Shown: positions 26,011-33,296 of the stretch, piece by piece
Layout: each line of letters starts with the position of its first letter
How positions within the stretch are numbered: position 1 is the stretch's first letter
NCBI RefSeq assembly: GCF_028553805.1
Contig: NZ_CP067140.1
Location: 930,001-994,000, forward strand
Length of the DNA: 64,000 bases
DNA from: Paracoccus saliphilus
Lineage (GTDB): Bacteria > Pseudomonadota > Alphaproteobacteria > Rhodobacterales > Rhodobacteraceae
Direction: 5' to 3'
Position numbers and translations under genes: made by a program
Notes under the pieces: generated by a model
The model's input: only the letters and a program-made list of their open reading frames with translations
What the model was told of the DNA's origin: nothing
The model's database searches: none

Positions 26011-26751
26011 TTATTGCTTGGGATGGATGACCAGCCGGTTGTTGACGTCCTGCACGGGGCGGTTGTTCTCACCCATGACTTCGGCCAGTGCCGCGATCTG
26101 ATCGGCCGAGGCGGTGACCGGGGTGCTCAGGACATGCCATGCCACGCCTTCGGAGCAGGGCGGCGTGGTCAATGAGCCGGAATAGCGGAAGGTTGCCAGC
26201 GATTCCGGCAAAAGCGCGGCCGGGTCGAATTCGACCCCGTCGATCTTCTGCGGTTCACCCTCATGCGCGGGCAGGTGCTTGATGATCTTGGCGAGTTCGG
26301 GGTTCTCTTTGCCTTCCGCGATCAGGATGGCAAGGACCGAAAGCTGCCCATCGGCCGATTTGTGAACGAAATGCGCCTCTAGCGGGAAATGTTTCCCGTG
26401 GATGGCATGTTCGCTCGGGTCATGGAAATGCACCTGGAGCAGGGGAAAATCCTTGCCATCCTCGGTCAGGGCCCCTGAATTGGTCGCATCCAGCTGGATC
26501 GTGTGACCGTTGTTCCAGATCGTCATCGGCAGCGGCTTGTAGCTGGAGGTGAATTGCGCTTCGCCCACCGCGTTCGATTCGTCCAGGTCGATGGGTGACT
26601 GGCTTCTGCCGAGTTTGCAGGCCAGGTATTGTGCGTCTAGTTCGGCCCAATGGTCGGGCCCGATTTGCCCCGTATATGACCAATGCGGCGCGGAATCATT
26701 CGCCAGGGCGAATTGCGGCAGGCAGAGCAGGACCGCTACATATCTTAACAT
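26011..26751 (-). CDS. Periplasmic alpha-carbonic anhydrase
   Basis: A 246-residue alpha-class enzyme interconverting CO2 and bicarbonate. A signal peptide (LRYVAVLLCLPQFALA) directs it to the periplasm. QSPIDL and the zinc site VHFHDPSEH plus EAHFVHK, giving His108, His110 and His127, are intact, as is SLTTPPCSEGV. The ATG at 26751 has a GAGG ribosome-binding site seven bases away. It lies between ecm and ccr, and Ccr consumes CO2, so a link to the ethylmalonyl-CoA pathway is plausible. That link is inferred from position only. Confidence 0.93.
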   Translation of the reverse strand: MLRYVAVLLCLPQFALANDSAPHWSYTGQIGPDHWAELDAQYLACKLGRSQSPIDLDESNAVGEAQFTSSYKPLPMTIWNNGHTIQLDATNSGALTEDGKDFPLLQVHFHDPSEHAIHGKHFPLEAHFVHKSADGQLSVLAILIAEGKENPELAKIIKHLPAHEGEPQKIDGVEFDPAALLPESLATFRYSGSLTTPPCSEGVAWHVLSTPVTASADQIAALAEVMGENNRPVQDVNNRLVIHPKQ

Positions 26752-26993
26752 CAAATTTCCTCTTTAAACGTCCGGATTTGTGCCCGGAACTCGGTAACAA
26801 CGACTGTAGGAATACGCCGATCGCGGCGATCCACCAGCCTTTTTCTAGATTGCATTTTCACGATTTGACGAGGGGATCGGAGAAGACATAATATTTCAAA
26901 ATTTGATCCTGCAGGATTGCATTGTTGCTAGATCGCTTTTAACAAGTCCTCAACCCGGTGATTCTGCACCGCGGCACGGTGAAGGAGATGCAG
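26752..26993. promoter_or_regulatory. Divergent promoter region of the carbonic anhydrase and ccr
   Basis: This 242-base AT-rich spacer holds a 9-bp direct repeat GATTGCATT at 26848 and 26915, and AT-rich ATTTCAAAATTTGAT near 26892. These may be sites for a carbon-source regulator, but none is named by the sequence. Confidence 0.35.
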
Positions 26994-28280
26994 ATGGCCC
27001 TTGATGCCCCGATCGCGCCCTACGAGGCGCCCGAGAAAGACCTTTACAAGATCGGCGAGATGCCGCCCCTCGGCCATGTGCCCAAGCAGATGCATGCCTG
27101 GGCCATTCGCCGCGAACGCCATGGAGAACCTGACCAGGCGATGCAGCTTGAAGTCGTGGACACTCCGGCCATCGACAGCAACGAGGTGCTGGTCCTGGTG
27201 ATGGCGGCCGGCGTCAATTACAACGGCATCTGGGCCGGGCTGGGCCAGCCGATCAGCCCCTTTGACGGGCATGGCGCGGAATATCACATCGCGGGATCGG
27301 ATGCGTCGGGGATCGTCTGGGCCGTGGGCGACAAGGTCAAGCGCTGGAAGGTCGGCGACGAGGTCGTGATCCATTGCAACCAGGACGATGGCGATGACGA
27401 GCATTGCAATGGCGGCGACCCGATGTATTCGCCCAGTCAGCGGATCTGGGGATACGAGACGCCGGACGGGTCGTTCTCGCAATTCACCCGTGTGCAGGCG
27501 CAGCAACTCATGCCCCGCCCGCGTCACCTGACATGGGAGGAATCGGCCTGCTACACGCTGACGCTGGCCACCGCCTACCGGATGCTGTTCGGCCATGAAC
27601 CGCATGAGCTGAAACCGGGCATGAACGTGCTGGTCTGGGGCGCCTCGGGAGGGCTTGGCTCATATGCGATCCAGTTGATCAACGCGGCGGGCGGCAATGC
27701 CATCGGCGTGATCAGCGACGAGGACAAGCGTGACTTCGTCATGAGCCTTGGCGCAAAGGGCGTGCTGAACCGCAAGGATTTCAATTGCTGGGGGCAACTG
27801 CCGACCGTGAACACGCCCGAATATGCCGACTGGTTCAAGGAGGTCCGCAAGTTCGGCAAGGCCATCTGGGACATCACCGGCAAGGGCAAGAATGTCGATA
27901 TCGTCTTTGAACATCCGGGCGAAGCGACCTTCCCGGTCTCGACCTTCGTGTGCAAGAAGGGTGGCATGGTGGTGATCTGCGCGGGCACCACCGGGTTCAA
28001 CTGCACCTTCGATGTCCGCTACCTGTGGATGCATCAGAAGCGCGTGCAGGGCAGCCATTTCGCCCATCTGAAACAGGCCAGCGCCGCCAATCAGCTGATG
28101 CTGGAGCGCCGTCTCGATCCCTGCATGTCCGAGGTTTTCCCCTGGGCCGAGATCCCGCAGGCGCATATGAAGATGTACAGGAACGAGCACAAGCCGGGTA
28201 ACATGTCGGTGCTGGTGCAGGCCCCGACGACCGGCTTGCGCACCTTCGAGGACGCGCTGGAGGCCGGGCGCAAGGGCTGA
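26994..28280 (+). CDS. ccr: Crotonyl-CoA carboxylase/reductase
   Basis: A 428-residue NADPH-dependent enzyme that reductively carboxylates crotonyl-CoA with CO2 to ethylmalonyl-CoA, the key step of acetate assimilation without isocitrate lyase. It belongs to the medium-chain dehydrogenase fold, with a nucleotide-binding loop WGASGGLGSYA. The family-typical blocks GVNYNGIWAGLGQPI and VQGSHFAH are present. Start 26994 is chosen because GAAGGAG lies seven bases before it and the family begins MALDxP. It is divergent from the carbonic anhydrase and ecm. Confidence 0.96.
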   Translation: MALDAPIAPYEAPEKDLYKIGEMPPLGHVPKQMHAWAIRRERHGEPDQAMQLEVVDTPAIDSNEVLVLVMAAGVNYNGIWAGLGQPISPFDGHGAEYHIAGSDASGIVWAVGDKVKRWKVGDEVVIHCNQDDGDDEHCNGGDPMYSPSQRIWGYETPDGSFSQFTRVQAQQLMPRPRHLTWEESACYTLTLATAYRMLFGHEPHELKPGMNVLVWGASGGLGSYAIQLINAAGGNAIGVISDEDKRDFVMSLGAKGVLNRKDFNCWGQLPTVNTPEYADWFKEVRKFGKAIWDITGKGKNVDIVFEHPGEATFPVSTFVCKKGGMVVICAGTTGFNCTFDVRYLWMHQKRVQGSHFAHLKQASAANQLMLERRLDPCMSEVFPWAEIPQAHMKMYRNEHKPGNMSVLVQAPTTGLRTFEDALEAGRKG

Positions 28281-28330
28281 TCCGGCGAATTGGTGACTGG
28301 GGCTGGCCGCGCCGGCGACACCGTCGAACA

Positions 28331-28361
28331 AAGGGGGATGCACAATCGCTGCATCCCCCTT
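28331..28361 (+). terminator. Terminator-like hairpin after ccr
   Basis: An 11-bp perfect stem (AAGGGGGATGC 28331-28341 with GCATCCCCCTT 28351-28361) with a nine-base loop lies 50 bases past the ccr stop. The following sequence is TCGCTTTCC, only mildly T-rich. Confidence 0.65.
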
Positions 28362-28394
28362 CGCTTTCCGGCCGTCACAGGCTACAGCTTGCCC

Positions 28395-29933
28395 ATGACC
28401 GGCCAGACCCTCACCACGACGCCCTCGCTGTCCTCCGACCAAGCCGATGCCTGGGACCGGCTGGCCGAAACCTTCGCTTCCGCCGGGGTGGACCTGACGG
28501 CCGAGGAACTCCGCCCGCCGCAGCCCGGCAAGGGGCGCGTCATGGCGGTGATCGGGAAGGCGGGCTCGGGCAAGACGCTGCTCTTGTCGGAGATCACCCG
28601 TGCCCTGCGCGAAGCCGGTGTCGAACTGGTCAGTGCCGATTACGAGGGCCGCCGCCGCAAGGACCGCCGCACCGTCGCGATCCTCGCGCCCACCAACAAG
28701 GCCGCCTTCGTGCTGCGCACCCGCGGCGTTCCCGCCACCACGATCCACCGCATCCTTTATACGCCCGTCTACGATCCGGAATACGAGCACATCGCCGAAT
28801 GGCTGACCGGCGAGGGAACCCGCCCCACAGTCGAAGGGCTGACCGATCTCGCGCTGGACCGCGCCAAGGCCTTCTACGGCCAGCATGCCTCGATCCCCGG
28901 CGCGCTGGCGGCGGCGGGTCTGCGCGGATCAGATTTCATCAAGGGCTGGAAACGGCGCGAGGACGGGCTGGATATCGGCCTGATCGACGAGGCCTCCATG
29001 CTGGACGAGCGCCAGTTCGAGGATCTGCGCGAGATATTCCCGGTTCTGGTCCTGTTCGGGGATCCGGCCCAGCTTGCCCCGGTCGGCCAGTCCGGCGAAA
29101 TGGTGTTTGACGGTCTCGCCCAATCGCAGCGCCTGATGCTGAGTCGGGTGCACCGGCAGGCCGATGACAGCCCGATCCTCGACCTGGCGCATGCGCTGTC
29201 CGACGAAAGCCTTGATTTCAGGGGTTTCGAGCAGATGGTCCGCGAGGCCGCCGCCCGTGATCCCCGGGTGATCTGGGCCGAGCGGGTGGAATCCGACCTA
29301 ATGGCCCGCAGCCCGGTGCTGGTCTGGCGCAACGCCACCCGCATTCGCCTGATCCATGCTTTCCGCACCGCCTTCGGCGCTCCCGGAGACGCGCTTTTGC
29401 CGGGAGAGCCGCTGGTCTGCGATGGGCTTGAATTGCCGCTGAAGCACCGCAAGAAACGCATCGACCTCGAGGCGCGCGGCCTCATCAAGGGCGCACAGGT
29501 CGTCTATCTGGGGCCGGGGCGCAAGCCCGGCTTCTCGCGCCTGCATGTGATCGGCGCCGAGGATCCGCGCCTGTCCGCTGCCAGCATCGTCAAGATCGAG
29601 ATGCCCGAAGCCGAGGAGCCCTTCATCCCCTTCGCCGCCCGCATGGGCGCGGCCTTCCTGCATGGTGCGGCGGTCACGATCCACAAGGCGCAGGGCTCGC
29701 AATGGCCCGATGTGCAGGTCTTCGGACCCGATATCAGCGCCGCCGCATGGTCCAACCGCACCGAGGCCGGTATCCCGCTGTGGAAACGGCTGACCTATGT
29801 CGCCATCACCCGCGCGCAGGAGCGTCTTTACTGGATCACCCGCCCGCGCCTCGCCCGCCCGTCAGCCGCGCTCTCGACCGCGGATCTGGAGGCGCCGACG
29901 GCCCCCCTCACGCTCGAAGCCGATCAGCCTTAA
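28395..29933 (+). CDS. RecD-like/UvrD-type ATP-dependent helicase
   Basis: A 512-residue superfamily I helicase or exonuclease subunit. Walker A GKAGSGKT is at 54-61, motif Ia APTNKAAFVLRTRG follows, motif II is DEAS (198-201) and motif III GDPAQLAPVGQ. The C-terminal half has TIHKAQGSQWPDV and YVAITRAQERLYW, the UvrD-like C-terminal motifs. It likely unwinds DNA in repair; partners are not encoded nearby. Start 28395 lies just after the ccr hairpin and lacks an obvious ribosome-binding site. Confidence 0.8.
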   Translation: MTGQTLTTTPSLSSDQADAWDRLAETFASAGVDLTAEELRPPQPGKGRVMAVIGKAGSGKTLLLSEITRALREAGVELVSADYEGRRRKDRRTVAILAPTNKAAFVLRTRGVPATTIHRILYTPVYDPEYEHIAEWLTGEGTRPTVEGLTDLALDRAKAFYGQHASIPGALAAAGLRGSDFIKGWKRREDGLDIGLIDEASMLDERQFEDLREIFPVLVLFGDPAQLAPVGQSGEMVFDGLAQSQRLMLSRVHRQADDSPILDLAHALSDESLDFRGFEQMVREAAARDPRVIWAERVESDLMARSPVLVWRNATRIRLIHAFRTAFGAPGDALLPGEPLVCDGLELPLKHRKKRIDLEARGLIKGAQVVYLGPGRKPGFSRLHVIGAEDPRLSAASIVKIEMPEAEEPFIPFAARMGAAFLHGAAVTIHKAQGSQWPDVQVFGPDISAAAWSNRTEAGIPLWKRLTYVAITRAQERLYWITRPRLARPSAALSTADLEAPTAPLTLEADQP

Positions 29934-29936
29934 CGC

Positions 29937-29958
29937 CTTCTTCTTCATATAAATATCC
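29937..29958 (+). repeat. Intergenic repeat element, short copy 3
   Basis: CTTCTTCTTCATATAAATATCC matches the AT-rich half of copies 1 and 2 with two or four differences, but the GC-rich hairpin is absent. It lies between the convergent helicase and EcsC-family genes. Confidence 0.6.
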
Positions 29959-29970
29959 AAAATCAGGCGC

Positions 29971-30765
29971 TTAAGCCCGGCGCACCGCCCGCCCGCTCTC
30001 GATTCGTTCGATCGAAAGCCGCAATGCCTCGACCAGAGCCTCTTGTGGAAGTCCGGTCTCCTGCGCCAGCCGCATGATCCCGAAATGCACCCGCGCCACC
30101 TCCTGGTAATAGCGTGCGAATGTGTAGTTGATCGAGGCGCCGACAAAGGCGCCAAAGACCGGAGCGGCCTGCGCGGCCAGTTTCTGTCCCAATGAAACGG
30201 ACAGCTTCGGCGCCACCTTGCTGATCAGCCCCTGCACCGTCTGTCCGGTCACCGACAGGCGCACCGCCAGCAGGCCGAAATCGGTGCCGTCATCGTCTTC
30301 CATCGGCCCGGCGGCGGCGAAGACGCGCAGGCATTCCATCCGCACATCCTCGCTGTCGGGGTCGAGCCCATGCTCTTCGGCGATCTCCAACATGGCCCGC
30401 AAGATCAGCGTCACCGTGACCGGCAGCTCCACCATTGCCCCCGCGAAACCGCCAGCGCCCCCCGCCGCGCCGCTGAAGGTGCTGGTCAGCCTGTTGAACC
30501 AGTCGCCCCGGTTGCGCAGCACGCGCCGCGACCCCGAGGCCGCGGTGAAGGCTCGCATCAGGGCCATACGGGTCAGCCGATCCATCCGTGCGCGGAGGAA
30601 TTCGGGCAGCCGCCCGATTAGCCCCTCGGCGCTGTTGCCGACGAGATTGAGGATTTCCATGCCGAGCCCACCGGCATCGACATAACGCCGCGCCAGCCGA
30701 TCGACCTGTTCATGAACGCTCGGATCGTTGATCGGAGGCAGCACCTGCTGCGGTTTCGTCATCAT
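29971..30765 (-). CDS. EcsC family protein
   Basis: A protein of about 264 residues with the EcsC-family pattern: an N-terminal helical region (RLARRYVDAGGLGMEILNLVG), a Gly/Ala-rich hydrophobic stretch (GAAGGAGGFAGAMVELPVTVT) and a C-terminal SINYTFARYYQEVARVHFG block. The family is named after a Bacillus protein linked to an ABC exporter; the biochemical role is not known. Two adjacent ATGs (30765, 30762) are possible starts. It overlaps the upstream acetyltransferase gene by 56 bases, suggesting coupled expression. Confidence 0.7.
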   Translation of the reverse strand: MMTKPQQVLPPINDPSVHEQVDRLARRYVDAGGLGMEILNLVGNSAEGLIGRLPEFLRARMDRLTRMALMRAFTAASGSRRVLRNRGDWFNRLTSTFSGAAGGAGGFAGAMVELPVTVTLILRAMLEIAEEHGLDPDSEDVRMECLRVFAAAGPMEDDDGTDFGLLAVRLSVTGQTVQGLISKVAPKLSVSLGQKLAAQAAPVFGAFVGASINYTFARYYQEVARVHFGIMRLAQETGLPQEALVEALRLSIERIESGRAVRRA

Positions 30766-31342
30766 CCTGTCCGTCTCTCGGCTGCCCTGTTTCGTGACAT
30801 GTCGGATAGATATGGGAAGGCTCGGCCCCGTCTGCCAGTCCGGACGTGGTTTCCGCCCCCGGATCGCGCGTGACCTCTCCCGCGATCCCGGCCCAGGCCC
30901 GGTCCTGCAACTCCAACCCCAGCACCCGGTCCGGGTTGGTGGGCGGCGGCATCTCGACCCCGTCCAGGCGAGCGAACCCGAAGCGCGAATAATAGGGTGC
31001 ATCGCCCACCAGCAGCACCCGCGCCCAGCCCATCTCGCGGGCCCGCTCCAGGCTGTCATGCATCAGGAACCCGCCCAGCCCTTCGCCCTGTGCCGTCGGG
31101 TGAACGGCGATCGGGCCCAGCAACAAGGCGCGATGCCCGGCCACGCGCACGGGCCAATAGCGGATCGCGGCCTGCAGGAAGCCCCCCGGATCGCGCAAGA
31201 GCAGGCACAGGTCCGCAACCCGATCCACGCCTTCTCGCAGGCGATAGGAGGACAATGCCGTGCGCCCCGGCGCAAAGCACAGATCGTAAAGCGTTTCGAT
31301 CTCGTATTCGTCTGCAGGCGTCTCGGGGCGGATTTCGAACAT
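30710..31342 (-). CDS. GNAT family N-acetyltransferase
   Basis: A 210-residue acetyltransferase. The acetyl-CoA-binding motif A is LGPIAVHPTAQGEGLGGFL, followed by LERAREMGWARVLLVGD and YYSRFGFA, as in the COG3153 (YhbS-like) group. The acceptor substrate is unknown. The start at 31342 gives the usual MFEIRPETPAD opening. The C-terminal 18 codons overlap the EcsC-family gene on the same strand. Confidence 0.82.
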   Translation of the reverse strand: MFEIRPETPADEYEIETLYDLCFAPGRTALSSYRLREGVDRVADLCLLLRDPGGFLQAAIRYWPVRVAGHRALLLGPIAVHPTAQGEGLGGFLMHDSLERAREMGWARVLLVGDAPYYSRFGFARLDGVEMPPPTNPDRVLGLELQDRAWAGIAGEVTRDPGAETTSGLADGAEPSHIYPTCHETGQPRDGQDDDETAAGAASDQRSERS

Positions 31343-31452
31343 GGCGGCTCCGTTTTCCGGGCCCATAGCACGTGAGAAAGGCATGCGGAACATTGCACAG
31401 GTCGAAAAGCGGTGGCAGGTTGAGCAGCAAGTCAAGCCAAAGGCGAAAATCA

Positions 31453-32055
31453 ATGTTCTACCGACCCGAGGCCGGCCACGGTCTGCCGCATAATCCCTTC
31501 AACGCACTTGTCGCTCCACGTCCTATCGGCTGGATTTCGACCCGTGGCGAGAAGGGCGACAATCTCGCGCCCTATTCCTTTTTCAACGCAGTCGCCTATG
31601 TGCCGCCGCAGGTGATGTTCGCCTCGACCAGCGCCAAGCCCGACCGCAAGGGCACCAAGGACAGCGTGGCGCAGATCATCGAGACGGGCGTGTTCTGCGT
31701 GAACATTGCCACCGGGGATCTGCGCGACCAGGTGAATGCCAGTTCCGCCCCGCTGCCAGCAGGCCGCAACGAATTCGAAACCGCCGGAATCGAGGCCGCC
31801 GAATGCGAAGGCATCGATTGTTCCCGCGTGGCCGGGGCCGCGGCGGCTCTGGAATGCCGCATGACACGGGTCCTGCCATTGGCGGGAAAGGCGAATTTCG
31901 CCGTTTTCGGCGTGGTGACGGGGGTGCATATCCGTGACGATTGCATTGTCGAGGGGCGCTTCGATCCGCGTACTGCGGGGGGCTGGATCGCTCGCCTCGG
32001 TTACAAGGATTATACCGCCGTAACTGACCTTTTCGAGATGGAACGCCCCGAATGA
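31453..32055 (+). CDS. Flavin reductase-like domain protein
   Basis: A 200-residue protein with an FMN-binding split-barrel fold. [25 protein letters not shown] and [18 protein letters not shown] are the flavin-binding blocks. Relatives reduce flavin or bind it in small oxidoreductases; the partner is not evident. The frame is open upstream to 31372, but 31453 starts at the conserved MFYRPEAG and has an AAGGCG ribosome-binding site. It overlaps apt by four bases. Confidence 0.8.
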   Translation: MFYRPEAGHGLPHNPFNALVAPRPIGWISTRGEKGDNLAPYSFFNAVAYVPPQVMFASTSAKPDRKGTKDSVAQIIETGVFCVNIATGDLRDQVNASSAPLPAGRNEFETAGIEAAECEGIDCSRVAGAAAALECRMTRVLPLAGKANFAVFGVVTGVHIRDDCIVEGRFDPRTAGGWIARLGYKDYTAVTDLFEMERPE

Positions 32056-32585
32056 GCAAGACCGTCAGGGATTATATCCGCAGCATTGCCGATTTTCCGC
32101 ATGAGGGAATCGTTTTCCGCGATGTGACCACGCTGTTCGCCGATGCGCGGGGTTTCCGGATGGCCATCGACCAGCTTCTGCATCCCTATGCGGGCCTATC
32201 CTTTGACAAGGTCGTTGGGCTCGAGGCGCGGGGGTTCATCCTTGGCGGCGCCGTCGCGCATCAGCTTTCGACCGGTTTCGTCCCGATCCGCAAGAAGGGC
32301 AAGCTGCCCGGAGCGGTGATCTCCGAGGCCTATCAGCTTGAATATGGCGAGGCGGTGATGGAGGTCCATGACGATGCGCTGCGGGCGGGCGAGCGGGTGC
32401 TGATCGTGGACGATCTGCTGGCCACCGGTGGCACCGCCGAGGCCGGGATCAAGCTTTGCCGCCGTCTTGGCGCAGAGGTGATCGGCTGCGCCTTCGTGAT
32501 CGACCTGCCGGAACTGGGCGGACGCAAACGACTGGAAGAGATGGACATGCCGGTTCACGCCTTGTGCGAGTTCGACGGCGCGTGA
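32052..32585 (+). CDS. apt: Adenine phosphoribosyltransferase
   Basis: A 177-residue purine salvage enzyme making AMP from adenine and [17 protein letters not shown] at the N-terminus and the PRPP loop [14 protein letters not shown] are canonical, as is the [11 protein letters not shown] segment. It is translationally coupled to the flavin-reductase-like gene by an ATGA overlap. Confidence 0.97.
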   Translation: MSKTVRDYIRSIADFPHEGIVFRDVTTLFADARGFRMAIDQLLHPYAGLSFDKVVGLEARGFILGGAVAHQLSTGFVPIRKKGKLPGAVISEAYQLEYGEAVMEVHDDALRAGERVLIVDDLLATGGTAEAGIKLCRRLGAEVIGCAFVIDLPELGGRKRLEEMDMPVHALCEFDGA

Positions 32586-32589
32586 ACTG

Positions 32590-33147
32590 TCACCATTCGA
32601 GGCGATGCCCGGATTCCCGCGGAAGGTTCCTGCGCGATCGCAGGGCTTTCCTGATGGCTATGAACGCGCCAGCGGCGAGCCCGATCAGACCGCCCAGATA
32701 GCTGAAATCATGCATCAGCCCCGCCCGCGCGAAGGCGACCGGATCGGTGACGTCCCGCGCTGCCATCCAGCCGGGCAGTTGGTCGTCATGGATCGCAAGA
32801 TGCCCGGCGAACAAGGCGCCGAGCCCGGTCAGCAATGTTATCGCGACGACCACCAATGCAGCGAGCAGAAAGACCCGGACGAAAGCCTTCGTTCCTCGAA
32901 TGGCAAGGCATAGCAGATAGATCGGCAGGCCGATGACCAGCCCCATCCACCACGAGGCCTGCCAGCCGACAATCGCGGCACCGAGCCGGTTTTGCAGTTC
33001 GGGCTGAATGCCGAACTGGATGAACTTGAATTCGTGGAAATAACCGGGCGAGACTGTATAGGAGATCTGGTTGTGGCAAGCGCCGTAAAGCCCGGCGAGC
33101 AGGATGGTGGCGAAGATCAGTACAGGGGCGAGAAGCAGCTTCATCAT
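32590..33147 (-). CDS. Four-helix membrane protein of unknown function
   Basis: A 185-residue protein with about four hydrophobic segments: residues 3-22, 68-86, 90-114 and near 155-165. The periplasmic loop CHNQISYTVSPGYFHEFKF is well defined. I do not recognise the family beyond a conserved alphaproteobacterial membrane protein. Two adjacent ATGs start the frame, with AGGA seven bases upstream. It converges on apt with four bases between the stops. Confidence 0.65.
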   Translation of the reverse strand: MMKLLLAPVLIFATILLAGLYGACHNQISYTVSPGYFHEFKFIQFGIQPELQNRLGAAIVGWQASWWMGLVIGLPIYLLCLAIRGTKAFVRVFLLAALVVVAITLLTGLGALFAGHLAIHDDQLPGWMAARDVTDPVAFARAGLMHDFSYLGGLIGLAAGAFIAIRKALRSRRNLPRESGHRLEW

Positions 33148-33296
33148 GATGGCATCCTTCCCCGGAGCCGGTCATGATCAGGTTGGAAATGATTGTCCAC
33201 GATGTCCCGCCTTGCCGGGGGCTTTGCGTTCACCGTCGTCATTGCCACGACGACTCCTCCGCAGGATAATTGCATGATGAAGAAGCGACGCGGGGA

